From contig MU001494.1 in the NCBI GenBank assembly GCA_010093485.1, positions 418,805-482,804 of the forward strand: a DNA stretch of 64,000 bases, written 5' to 3'. Made by a program: the position numbers and the translations under genes. The DNA is from Karstenula rhodostoma CBS 690.94. Taxonomy: Eukaryota > Ascomycota > Dothideomycetes > Pleosporales > Didymosphaeriaceae. Positions 42,888 through 53,913 of this stretch are shown here, one piece after another (the first letter of the stretch is position 1; every line of letters begins with the position of its first letter). Under the pieces are notes generated by a model. That model had not been told where the DNA came from, ran no database searches, and saw only the letters and a list, made by a program, of their open reading frames with translations.

Positions 42888-43546
42888 ATGAGTTGTCCAG
42901 CTGTCAATGGCACAACCAGCCTCCAAGCATGCTGTCTGCGGCCCGGCCCTTCTCCCCACACCGTTTACCCTCTTGCTGGCGCAGGAACTGCGGACGGGCG
43001 TGCATGATCGCAGAATCCATCTCCATTTCCCATGTCTCGATGAGTCGCTGTGCTGATTCTGCCACAGGCCTCTGCCAGCGCCGCCACTGGCCGGACCCAC
43101 TCTTCCAGACCTACCGCACCCGCCTCGGCTACGGATGCACTGTACGAGTGAACAACAGGGAATATTCGACCGATGTCGAGTACGAGACGGACGAACTGGC
43201 CAAGAATGCTGCTGCCACCCGCGCTTACATGATCTGCCGCAACTTCTCCGTGAACGACGGCATGTACCCAGGCCAGCGTCCCGGCCAGGGCGGTGTTGTC
43301 CAGGGTCTGCCCGTTGCCATTGGCACCGGCCGCAGGGGCACCGTCTCGTCTGCCGAGTTCGACAGCGCAAGCTCAAGTGGCGGAAACAGTCCTCGCAATT
43401 CCGACTACGGTCTGGAGGATTCGGCCGGTCGAAGGTCCAGCAAGTCCTCCACCTCGTCCATTTCCAGTTGCATGTGCGGCCGCGGCACCGTCCGTGCGTA
43501 CGAGCGGTGCACATATTGTCTTCGCGAGGCGGGATACCACTGCTAG
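42888..43546 (+). CDS. Double-stranded-RNA-binding-domain-like protein
   Basis: A 196-aa protein from proposed exons 42888-42999 and 43068-43546 (intron GTGCAT..CAG, 68 bp); start CCACCATGAG has a good context. An alternative is an unspliced start at 43004. The recognisable part is WPDPLFQTYRTRLGYGCTV, then VNNREYSTDVEYETDELAKN, then AAATRAYMICRNFSV. This fits the dsRBD pattern: helix 1, three strands, and a C-terminal helix with A-K-N-A-A-A. The basic KK of helix 2 is replaced by ELAKN, so RNA binding may be weak. After a Gly/Ser-rich linker comes a Ser-rich segment and a Cys-rich end, SCMCGRGTV and CTYCLREAGYHC, possibly zinc-binding. Fungal-specific, function unknown. The first exon is less certain than the domain. 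Confidence 0.7.
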
Positions 43547-45009
43547 ACGGCAAAAGTACCCAAAATATCCGAACTCTAGGCGACGATACCATGACGACAT
43601 TCAAAGACTTGAAGAGCTCAGGCTCAGCGATACCACGATTGTTACGACTGCATTTCCCACGACACGATTATCACGAATCCACTAGCGTTCGTTTCCTTGC
43701 CCGTTGGATCGATCGTCCCGTCTTAAGCGAGCACTTTATCGGTTCATATCCACTTGTCGTGGCACACGACCATGGCATTCCATCTTCGATTCGCATTTCC
43801 TCCTCTCTCATTGGATCCCTTTTTGAGGCTAGCATAGCGACGGCACTGCAGCGTTCAGCGATGATAACTTTGGACCGGCCATCTCCTTCCAGACTGCAAC
43901 TGCAATTTCCCTTCTTACGACTCTCTTACCGTCTTATGTTGATGACCCTAAAAGAGAAAGATCAACGGCGTGTCGGCCACGCGGCCCTTGCGATATATTC
44001 ACGAACCAGGCGATGAAATTGATATACTTTCGGCATTGTTGAACTGCTAGTGTTGTGTGACTGTGGTTCGGGTTGGGGAGCACGGACAGTGATCTGCTGG
44101 TACTAGCAGCAGGGCGACGAACGATTTGCTACCCAGGGCCTGTGATGCGACAACTGTTTGACAGAACTAACAGATAGCCACATGGACCCGCTTTCCCCCC
44201 AGCTACGTCAGTTTTATATGCACGTCTGTATCATTTCCAACCCATCTTCCAGGGCCTGGCATCATCCATTCGCATCCTTTGCTACCAGTAAACGCGTACT
44301 ACTACCATCATCTAACTAGACGATGAGTACTACAAGGGTCTCTGACCAGATCTTGTAGAGGAACGTCTGCACACCCGGCGGGTGCGAGTTGATGCAGCTT
44401 TACCCTGTATCCAGATATCATGCATCAATGACAAGTGCATCTTTGCAACACCCACTGTTACACTGGTCAATTTATTCGTTGACATGATGGTCTGCTGCCG
44501 ATCCTCGACTTGACGGCCGCGAAGCATGGTACTACCCTCTTTTTCGACCGCTAATACAAGGTGGATTGAGAAGAACCAGCGGTGAGCTGCTTCAAGCTAC
44601 CACCCGCGCTCACGGTCTGCGTGTCGGACTTGGAGGAAGTAAACAACGCTCTTCGTTTTGTGCAGGCTCACGCAACTAGTATTCAACAAGACTCACATCG
44701 CATCTTCCTCCTTGGGGGTAGCAAGTGACAGTATCCCAATCGTCATCTTGATCGCTTTCCAAAGAAGCAATATGGTCTATGTGACGACTGGCTAATGATT
44801 AATGACGGTAGCAGTCTCTACCAGCCCCAGGGCATACACCAACTGCTAGGAAGTGGCTCATTTTCCTACACTGACCCAGCTCTCAACAAGGAGTTGTTGG
44901 AATAGGACTCCAGCATTTAAGACGAGACCGGTTCTTTAAAAATTTCACCCACACCTTCATTCTACCAGTCTTGAGACTTTGTTAGTTCCGATAGTTCCGA
45001 TAGTTCAAG
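43547..45009. other. Intergenic region
   Basis: 1.46 kb. 3' region of the dsRBD-like gene and promoter/leader of the next gene. No coding signal. Confidence 0.45.
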
Positions 45010-46420
45010 AGTGAGTTCCACAGCTGTCCTAAAGAAGACTACACCTAACTGTTCCGCAGTGGGTCAAGAGCAGAGTACGCCAGCGCCAGCGCCAGCACCA
45101 ACGCCTTCGCCCCAAGCATTGGCTCCGCCCGGGCCGCCTCCAATACTTCCCTACAATCATCAAGCCCAGGAATACTATGAGTACCAGCACCCTGCAGGCA
45201 TCATCCACGTGATTACACACGAGTGTCTGGAAGGAGACGCCCTCCGCTGTGTCATCAAGCCTGTCAGGGATGATGTGCCGCTCGAAGTGAACGACTACGT
45301 TCGAGCAGGGGATCTCTTGAAGTACTTCGAAGCTGCCCTTCCACCACCAACGAGCATTCTGCCTCCTCCGGCTCCCTCGCCTTCAAGCTCTTCCGCAGGC
45401 GAGCTGTCGGGTGATGCAGCGGTGCTCACGATTCATGCTACTCCACCAGGTGGCTCGACGACTATGACGACGATTTACACTCCGCCGCCTCACTCGTCAT
45501 CTCTGGTCCCCGCTTCTAGCCTGCCAGCCGCATCATCCAGCCAGTCTACCGTCGTGCCCCCATCCTCCGCGGCCCCCGTCACCACCATCACGTCCAAGAT
45601 CACCGTGGGCTCCACCGTCATCCCCATCTCCACCAACATCCCAGTCGGCTCTACCACGATCCCTATTGTCTCCTACACCACCATCACGGTCCCAGCTTCC
45701 TCGCCCCCATCCACATCCACATCCACCTCGTACGTGCCCCCCTCGCCAGAAACCACCTTCACCGCCGTAACAGCTACGCCGCTGTCCAGGCCGCCCATCG
45801 CGACGACCGTCCCCCCGCTGAGCACAGTTCGCAGACCCTCTGGTGGCTGGCCGTTCCAGCGTACCAGGTCGACCGTCACGGCGTCGTCTGCTTCGGCGTC
45901 TGCTTCAGCGCCCGAGTCTGAGTCTGAACCCAGCACATCCGATGCGAGCACCACACCCACCCCCGCACCAACAGAAATCGTCCTCGGCGGTCCCAGCGGC
46001 ACCTTCGCCCCCCCTGCACCCTCCGCAGACACGGCCGCAGCCGCTGCGAATACCAACCATCGAGTAGCAGACACGCAATACAAGTCCAAAGCCAAGCACT
46101 CCGCCATCCTACCCCGGGATACCGACGCCGACGCCGACACCCCCACCAACCTAACCCCCCAAACCGCCCGCATCGTCCTCGGCGACGACCAGTCGCTGAA
46201 TCCTAATGCGAAGTTTCTCCGGAAACTGCGGGCACAGAAGGTTGTTAGGAGGGATGGTGGTGCTGGGCAGCGGGAAGGGGCAAGGGAGGGCCATGTCAAT
46301 GCTAATGTGGCGTTGTTTGTTGTGCTGGGGTTGGTGGTTTCTGTGCTCGGGGTTTGGGGTGTTATGTGGGTTTTTGGGAGGAGCAAGGGGAGGGGGAGGG
46401 GGGGTGCGTGTGTAGGGTAG
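45010..46420 (+). CDS. Ser/Thr/Pro-rich single-pass membrane protein, start codon split by an intron
   Basis: A ~453-aa protein. The open frame begins at a GTGAGT that looks like an intron donor (45011), with branch CACCTAAC and acceptor CGCAG (45059). Splicing joins A (45010) to TG, giving ATG in CAAGATGG and MGQEQSTPAPAPAPTPSPQA. Residues ~30-100 look folded (YNHQAQEYYEYQHPAGIIHV, HECLEGDALRCVIKP). Then comes a long Ser/Thr/Pro stalk with repeats such as ITSKITVGSTVIPIS and NIPVGSTTIPIV, expected to be O-glycosylated. A membrane segment VALFVVLGLVVSVLGVWGVM is followed by a basic cytosolic tail. This layout resembles fungal wall-sensor or adhesin-like proteins, but there is no N-terminal signal peptide, so orientation is open. 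An upstream start exon is the alternative. Confidence 0.65.
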
Positions 46421-46432
46421 GGTAGGGTAGGG
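46411..46432 (+). repeat. Telomere-like (TAGGG)4 overlapping the stop codon
   Basis: Four GGG runs at 46415-17, 46420-22, 46425-27 and 46430-32 with TA loops make a canonical quadruplex motif. The TAG stop (46418-46420) lies inside it. G-rich runs also precede it (46387-46404). Confidence 0.85.
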
Positions 46433-46599
46433 TAGAGTGGAGTAGAGTGGAGTATAATAGGGAAGGGTATGTTTTGATTTTGTGTGGAAGGGGTTGCGGC
46501 GACGGCATCCGGTTCTATTTTTAGGCAGGGTTGTTGAAGCGGACGCGGTGAAGCGCAGCGGAAAAGACACTGAAATATAATACAGTCTTTTTATCCCTG

Positions 46600-49500
46600 T
46601 TGAGTACTCGCTTGGGAGCTTAGAAGCTTCACACATGGCCCCTATGTGGGGGTGTGAAGACCTGCTCGGAGGTCGGAGGGAGAGGCGTTATCTATATGGC
46701 TACTTGGATCTGAATAGACGCACATACAAGCTACCACATCCCCCGGTTCCTGCGTTACATCTATATAGCGTAACCGGGAGAGCTTTCTTTTACACTGCGC
46801 AAAAGACGCGTGGGGGTGCGGATGTCGCTGTGCTTTTAGTCCCACGGGGGGAGGGGTATGGAAGTCTTTTTGATGGACTTTTTCGCTTGCATGGGTTATA
46901 TAGCTGTGCTGACCTCGTGGATGCTGTGTTTTTTGCGGACTGGTGGTGTGTTGTTACTACGTATGGTGGTAGAGTTACTGGGACGGGTTTGGAGAGCGGG
47001 GAGGGGAGAGACATGGAAGACTCGGTAGGGGACTTTTAGCGCGCAGGAGCTTTTATTTTGCGGGTTTTAGGCTTATGGGGAGGGGGTGTGAGGAGAGAAA
47101 GGCAAGGGGCAGGGGAGGGTGTCCTATACAGATAGTCATCTGGATAGCGTTCCAGAGTTGGGTGTGAGGGAGGGTCAATGATGCAGGAAGCGCTGAAGGT
47201 GGTGGTTGTGTGCAGGAAGTTCTGAGTACGCTAGCGAGATGCATGTCTAGAAGTTGCTATGTGTTTTATTCCCCCAGGCAAGGGGATGGAGAAACAGACC
47301 ACATGCAACGTCTCCTGGTAGAGTTTTAATCCACATACCCCCTCCGAGTCTCGGTTTTAGTCCCGCGGAGGTGTCGTAGGTGTGAAGAGTTTTCGCCCCA
47401 GGATAGGAGGTATATATACTCCACGCCCATCTTCGCTTGCTTTAGTTTTGGCGAGGCGTGCTGGAGCGGTATTGTTGGCAGAAGCTCTGGGGATGCAGAT
47501 ACAGGCGAAGATTTAACGTGGGAAAGATACGTTTCCGCAGAGGAGGGGTTATGAAGACTTTGCTCGCGCTTTTTAGTCCCATGGAAACGAACTGTCGATG
47601 TTTTGCTCCAACCAGAGGAGAGGGGGAGACATAATGGGTCTTTTGATAGGCTTTGATCCACATCACGCGTCCACTGCGTCGTTTTTAGGCCCCCAGAGGA
47701 GGTGTCGCGAAGTGTGGGACGGATGGAGGGGAAGAAAAGTGGTTATATACCTCACAGCCATCTGAAGTGTGGGTATGCTTGATTGTAGTGATGATCGCAT
47801 GTAATGGCTAATCTAAGGGAGAAGCCGTGTCTGTTGGGATGGCAGAAAAATAGAAGACTTGAGCAAGGAACGAACTCAAAAGTTTTGGTCCCACAGGAGA
47901 TGCATGGGCTGTTAGGGCACCAAGTTTAGTCCACATCACCTTGGGTTGTTATGCTTGTAGCCTCCGCAGAGGAGGTGTGGATAAGTGTAAAGGGCGAATT
48001 ATGGGCAGAGATGGGGCATATATACCTACCAGCCATCTGAAGTCCCAACTCCAAATTTTTCGGAGTGGTGGTGTGCATCACCACATGCAGTCAGGTGATA
48101 AGAGCTAATTAGCCTGCGCACAGACGCTGGGCGCACCTTAGCCGCTTTTTTGGTCCCCCTTTGTTCGTGCATTGGCAAAGCACAACGCGCCTTTTTGTCC
48201 CCCCTACTTCATTGAGTCACCCTACCTCATAGTGAATCTCTACAATATATATAAGAGCTAGGCCAAAGGTATGGATATCAGAAACGGGCGGGGAGAGGAC
48301 ATGTTCGGACATGCTTTAGTTTCTGTCTTACAGAAGGAGAGACATCAAGTCGTGCGCCATAAGGTTCGGTCCAATGTTCTGGGGAAGCATGGGATTTTTG
48401 ACTCATGGAGCAAACGGGGCTGAAGTTTCAGTCCCCAAAGAAGAGGTGTTTGGAAGTGTGGAGAGCTCACGCTGCGGAGTTCAAGGTACATATAGCTATA
48501 GTTATCTGAACTTATAATTAAGACTGGTGGTGATGTGCAGTATCATTGTTATCATCACATACAGTCGTCGCCATGGTTACATGACAGCGCTGACCGAGTA
48601 CAGGGCATGGATATCCATAGAATTGGCGGGGGGATATGTAGACGAAGAAGATGAGGTATTGATATCCTACACAAGGAGAAAGGCATGAAATTTGCCTTCA
48701 AAGCTTTTATTCCCATATTTTGCGGAATCCTTGTCTTTTAGTCCGCATTATGAAAACCTAGTTTGGTTTCTAGTCACGCAGCAGAGATGCAAAGGGGTAA
48801 GGAGAAGACTTGAAGAGAGGGCGTTGATTCATATACGCTTTGTCATCCAAAGTTGGAGGGGTATAGGTAAGTGGTGGTGGAGCGCGGCATTACCACTGAG
48901 TTATGATGTGTTGCGACAGAGCAGGGGGAGGACAGTGGGGGGAGGACATGCATCTCAGTTATGTCGGATTTAGTCCAAAAGAACGGGACGAGACATGAGC
49001 TTTTCGGACAGGATGTTCACTCCACATGATACAGCTCCAAGAAACTTTTAGACAACCCACATTCATTCTTCTTCGCTGCGCTTTCTAGTCCTCGCCGGAG
49101 AGGTGCATGAAAGTATGAAGGGCTCGTGCTGTAGAAAGTAGAGTTTTTATGTTCGCAGTTACCCGCGAGTTCACCGAGTGTACAGATTAAGGCGATGAGG
49201 AACTCTATCATCAGTGAGGTGAGAATATGGTCTGCGGTGGTCCATGCACGGGAATGTGGCGGGGAGATAACATAGGCATGCGTAAGAGAGCTTGCAGTCT
49301 ACCACAGAGGAAGAGACAAAAAGAAATACCTCCTTGTGTTTTTGAACCTCATGCACTTCCTGTAGATGGGTATCTGGTCCTTGTTAAGGAAGTGTAACAG
49401 TCACAAGTGTACCTTTGATCTTCATAAGATTGGTCTTGCTTATTTTTAGTCGCCGCTCGAATGCGGGAGGGAGGTGTGAAGATACACCAATATTGAAGAC

Positions 49501-50928
49501 GAGGTTCCTATAAATGCCGTGATCCTGAGTTTGCTCGGACTGGTGGCTATGGTGAAGAGCGCCATCGGCACTGAACTACGAGGCTTCGCTATTGATCTAT
49601 GACGATGTGTGCGGAAGAACGAGGAGAAGACATGTACTCGTAAAGAGCGAATTCTGGTCCCACACGCGGGTCATAGTAAGGACCTTATTTGCCCTTCCAT
49701 AAGCTTCATCTTGCCATTACTTCTTGTGTTTTTCATTTCTCGTTCAGGCCGAAAGGCGGGCATGCGTTCAAAGATTCTGCACTTGAAGCCCCATACCACA
49801 TCAGCCCAGCAGTTCTAGTACCCTCGCAAGAAGGCGTGAACCGGTGAAGGACTCTTGCTCGAAATAAAGTGGATCATACAGCCTTGAATGTCTCAACACC
49901 GCACATGTACGGTTTCCTAGTTGGTCAATCAGACCTTCTTAGTTCCTGGAATATTGTGCCCAAGCACCGTACATAGGCTGAGTTGTCCGTATTGCATCAC
50001 CGAAAATATTAAATGAATCCACTCATATTGAACCACTGATGGAACGCCATGTGAGCCCACATTTAATCTTCCAGTTTCCATGGCTTTTACCTTGAGGGTT
50101 TCTTTAGACGCCATTTTAAGATCCCGCTGGGGAAATCACATGAAACGATCGAATAAAAGTTGTTTCTCCATCCACGCAATCAATTTCTTCAATCTGGCTT
50201 TTGAGCCCTCGTGGAGAGTGGTACTATTACAGTCATGTGACAATACCAAGTACCGGAGTAGCTACGTTTCAGTAGGGAGATACGCCCGTGCTTTCTGCTC
50301 TAAGAAGAGCCCGAAGGCTCGCCTCATGATCAGTGTTCAGATTTCCACCCCCATCCAAGCTTCCTTTTCTTTTGGATCTCTGTCAAAGGCGGCAATATTG
50401 ATCTCTAGGATTGCGCTTTCAGTTCCAAGAACAGGAGCTGCTGGAAAATGAAGAAAGGACGGCGACAGATAGGCAACATGTCATCAACTTTTGTACTTTG
50501 GCGCTGGCTGGAAAAGTGAATCCTGCGTATAACTCATGCGCCTTTTAGTCTTGAGTTCCTCTATGAGATATCTCCGGGACCGAGGAAGTGTGAATCTGAC
50601 AGTGGTAGAAAGTAGGATCTTGATCCCTTCCCACTATGTAGTGATATATGCGTTTCGTTACAGTCTCAGCAGTATTTCAGTCCAAAGCGCAATTTACCAA
50701 AGCGAATATAAGTTGGGTATAGGATGCCGAGGTGTAATGTCGGATTCGATCGAGTCTCAATCTCCTTCGGAGCTATTTCATGGCTTTTTATCTCGAGAGG
50801 TAATCGGAAAGTTGACAGATTACTCCTATCTAGCTATTGGCCATCTCTTCTGTGTGCGAAAAAATCCGTTCTTCGTCGCTTCCGAACATTGATATATATT
50901 GTATACGATCACTATGAGGGCGGGTAAA
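46600..50928 (+). repeat. Left block of diverged repeated non-coding sequence
   Basis: Gene-poor DNA in which a similar passage returns many times: TTTTAGTCCC (or variants), then GAGGTGT and AAGTGTGAAG-like words, then a TATATA/ATAT word with a CCATCTGAAGT-like word. Clear examples start near 47353, 47678, 47960 and 48425; weaker ones near 46835, 48735, 49085, 49445 and 50540. Spacing is irregular, roughly 280-480 bp, and identity is modest, so this is an old repeat array rather than a fresh satellite. No protein-coding segment was recognised. The run is interrupted by the terminal inverted repeats of the element at 48136-51008. Confidence 0.55.
48136..48215 (+). repeat. Left terminal inverted repeat
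   Basis: About 80 bp starting CCTTAGCCGCTTTTTTGG. It matches the reverse complement of 50929-51008 with only a few differences; the outer ~65 bp differ at one base. Confidence 0.85.
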
Positions 50929-51008
50929 TCAATGAAGCAAGAGGGACAAAAAGGCGCGTTGTGCTTTGCTAATGCACGAACAAAGGGGGACCAAAAAAGC
51001 GGCTAAGG
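50929..51008 (-). repeat. Right terminal inverted repeat
   Basis: Reverse-complement partner of 48136-48215, ending GCGGCTAAGG. Confidence 0.85.
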
Positions 51009-51679
51009 CTCGAACATTTATATGAACGTGGGGCTACAAGCACGACGCTGGAAATGATGTATGTGAATGATTCCTCTAGAAAACAAACAGCCAACAGCGG
51101 AATCATGATTCAGGGTGCTAAGTGCTTCTAAAACACACAAAACCAGGCCGTTTTATTTTGGGCCTCCACGCAATACCTTGGAGACTGCTTGTACGATTCT
51201 GAACGGCTTCTTCTATCTCTTGAGTGTTTGAAGGCAGAAATTGGTCACGGGAGTGACTCGTGTAGAAAGAAACTTGTATGGTCATTTCGAGGTGTGTGGT
51301 CCTGTGCTCCATGTACTTCAGCGTTAACTGAAAGAAGCATGTGACGAGCAATGGTGGTCGCTGCTTCGCATGGATCGCACTCGCTGCTGCCGTTGTTGGC
51401 ACCGCGCCTACCCTTGAGAATACAAAAGAAACGCGACCATGATGCACCGGGGCTGCACTTACTCAGCAACAGGCCGCCCGTCAACTCTTCTTGCCCGCCA
51501 CCAAGGCTGCGAGTCTGGTCCAACTATCTTCTTACACATCCAGTGCGCGACCACCGACCGCTCGACCGTACAGGCACCGCCGCCCCTATTCTCACCCAGC
51601 GCTAGCTCTATCCACCGCACTCGCCACGGGCTCCACTCTTCCTGGTGGTTCAACCTACCTTAACATTGGTACAACAAAC
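51009..51679. other. Spacer and promoter of the ubiquitin-like fusion gene
   Basis: 670 bp from the right inverted repeat to the ATG at 51680. The frame is open for 63 codons before this ATG but reads without protein character. Confidence 0.45.
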
Positions 51680-52840
51680 ATGGCACCCAAACGCAAAGCT
51701 TCACAAGCGGAATTAGATGTCTCACCAGAGCCTGCCACCCCGGAGATGCTCTCGCCCAAGACGAAGCCGGCGAAGAAGCCCGTCGCGAAGGCCCCGGCAA
51801 ACAAGGCTACCATGAAATATGACGCAGACAGCGACTTGGGAGACCCGGAGGACAACCTGGAAGGCCCGGGGGACGACCTTGACAGCGAGGCCGCGCACGG
51901 CATCGCCAAGTCCGAGCCGAACATCGACACAGTTTCCACACGCTCAGGTAGGAAGATACGATAGTTTCCCTTTCAGATCGAACTAAACCTATGCAGAGGA
52001 TGATATCCCCGGTGCACATCCGGCTTACAAAGACATGCTGTCTCGTGACGCCATAGTCTTTATCTTTAGCACAACCTTCTCCGATGCTCTGAAAAGCGAG
52101 GCAAACAACTGTCTACACAAATATGGTGTCTCCGGTGATCGAGCCATTGAGGAATTCCGGCGTCTGCTCGCCATCAAGACCTGGACCGTGGATGTCGACG
52201 CTACCAAGATCAGCCCAACCCCAATCAGTAAGTCCATATGTGCTTGCTCCACCTACCAAGCAATAACTGCAACCTAGTTTACGACCAATTCGATGCGAGA
52301 TTATATGCATGCATACGCTGTTTCCTTCTGAATCGCTAACAGTGAATAGTGGATTCTCTCTGGCATGCCGCTGTGCTCGACACAAAGTTCTATGCCGAGC
52401 TTCAATCCACACTAGGAGTCAGGCTTCGCCATAACCCTAAGGGTGCAAGCGATGGAGATGGCAAAAATCGCGAGAAGCGGCTGGCCGCTACGTCGGCGCT
52501 CTATCGGTTCTTCTTTGGGACCAAGCATGGCGACAACACGGAGCCCCATATATCCCACCCCCCGCATGTACACGCACCCCTCGTTACACGAATGTCTCAA
52601 CCTGAGAAGATAAAACTATTCGTCAAAGACGTCAATGGCGAGACCTACACATTCGAAGTTCACCCCTCCGACCTTGTCAATGAACTCAAGCAAAAGATTC
52701 AGGAGAAATCCGGTCTCGTTCCGGATAAGCAGCGACTTGTCTACGCTGGGAAGCAACTTCAGGACGGTTTCATGCTTAGTTGCTACGGGATTTTCCAAGA
52801 TTCCTTTTTGCACCTGGTTTTGCGTCTAGGTGGCTGTTAG
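51680..52840 (+). CDS. Fusion protein ending in a ubiquitin-like domain (…LRLGGC)
   Basis: A 329-aa protein from exons 51680-51947, 51997-52227 and 52350-52840; introns GTAGGA..CAG (49 bp) and GTAAGT..TAG (122 bp) keep frame. Residues 1-90 are disordered and charged ([20 protein letters not shown]). Residues ~91-250 hold a helical domain with [35 protein letters not shown], then [20 protein letters not shown] and [15 protein letters not shown]. The LWHAAVLDT…Y pattern resembles the glycine-rich-domain (GRDP-like) family. The last ~75 residues are ubiquitin-like: [48 protein letters not shown] and the end HLVLRLGGC. The di-Gly is followed by a single Cys, as in a precursor needing removal of one residue. 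Middle sequence [12 protein letters not shown] departs from ubiquitin. Lys residues remain. Confidence 0.75.
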
Positions 52841-53308
52841 CTTTTCGGCTTGGTTGATGGCGGATGTTGTGCTAATTCGCGGTTCGTTTATTTTTTTTTA
52901 TGCAGGTTTAACACCAGTGTTTGAGCGTTCTGTTACGCCACCAACCGATGTTGGTCTTTCGGTAGATAGAAATTGATACAACCGTTTGTTTCTTAGGTGT
53001 GTATCCAGTCTCTTTGCGCGTACATGATACTGCACGCATTTGAGAACACATGGATGATCATATATAGTGATCTAGAGACTTAGCTAGCTTCTCGAACTCC
53101 GAGAGTTTTTCACCTGGTTGATGGATGTTGCTGGCCCTACCCGACTCCAAAAACGTACCTGGGCGATGAATTCTGTCAGGCTTTACAAGGGATGGTGCAT
53201 ATCATCACCACTGTCTCTTCCAATGATTCTGGCGCTCCCGTAGAGCTTGAGATAGTTAGCGAGTATATAAATGACTTCTCATCCCTCGCTTGCCTGCGAC
53301 ACGTTTAT
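52841..53308. other. Convergent spacer
   Basis: 470 bp, 3' region of the ubiquitin-like fusion gene and of the possible minus-strand gene. Nothing else seen. Confidence 0.4.
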
Positions 53309-53779
53309 TTAATCGGCTGTTGGACCAGTCTTACAGCGAACCTTGCGGTAACCGTCAACTCGGCCGACAGTGAGTTCACAGTCAATACAAGGGTCTGAAA
53401 ATACATATTCAAATACGGTTATGTGGTTCTCAAAGCGCTTCGCTATTCCGATAATACGCACGCATCGTCTAACCGTGTTGCCAACGAGATCGGTCAAGGC
53501 GCCGCCGCGGTCCTTGTCACAGGCTATACGTAAAACAATAGTATCTTGCAACTATGAGCGTTTATGACGTTACATACGCCAGTGGTGCTTATCGCTCTTG
53601 AAGTTCATCTCGGTGATATCGAGGTCATCGTCTGCATTGCGTCCACAACCATCGCCTTCGTAATAGTCTCCGTACTTTCTGTCGCTCACATCATCGCTAT
53701 CACGCCAATACCGGTCGAGCTTGTTGTCGCAGTTTGCCTCGGCCACGTCTGCCTGCCAGCCCTCGCCGTCTCCGGACAT
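53309..53779 (-). CDS. Possible small acidic protein (two exons)
   Basis: A 138-aa candidate from exons 53779-53578 and 53523-53309, joined by a 54-bp intron with ideal donor GTATGT and acceptor TAG; the splice keeps frame (KHHW-PCDKDRGG). The first exon is strongly acidic (DRYWRDSDDVSDRKYGDYYE, RNADDDLDITEM). The second is mixed, with RRCVRIIGIAKRFENHITVF and a Cys-containing end. No family recognised. Support is the well-formed intron, the continuous frame and a pair of CACGTG boxes about 115 bp upstream. Against it: no known homologue and the short length. Confidence 0.35.
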
Positions 53780-53891
53780 TCCTTGCCTTTATCAACGTGG
53801 TCGAAGTCAGAATTGGCATTGCACGGTGCTTACAAAGCCTTCCATTTTTGATCCACAGCTTCCTACGCTGTTGTTCCTCTCCGACATTCTT

Positions 53892-53913
53892 CACGTGACA
53901 TTTTAGTCACGTG
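53892..53913. promoter_or_regulatory. Paired CACGTG (E-box) sites
   Basis: Two CACGTG palindromes at 53892-53897 and 53908-53913, each within TCACGTGAC, the classic Cbf1/bHLH-type core. They lie about 115 bp upstream of the possible small gene. Confidence 0.6.

Larger units (their letters stand above)
48136..51008. mobile_element. Non-autonomous TIR element (about 2.9 kb)
   Basis: Bounded by two ~80-bp inverted repeats. The inside contains repeated non-coding passages and no ORF resembling a transposase (no DDE or helicase features). The flanks (GCGCA before, CTCGA after) do not show an obvious target-site duplication. It may be an old defective DNA transposon, or an inverted repeat formed otherwise. 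Confidence 0.6.

Noticed and set aside
51009..51679. N-terminal extension of the ubiquitin-like fusion from 51491
   Set aside because: The frame is open but begins at a non-ATG triplet and reads Ser/Thr/Pro/Arg noise; ATG 51680 has a good context.
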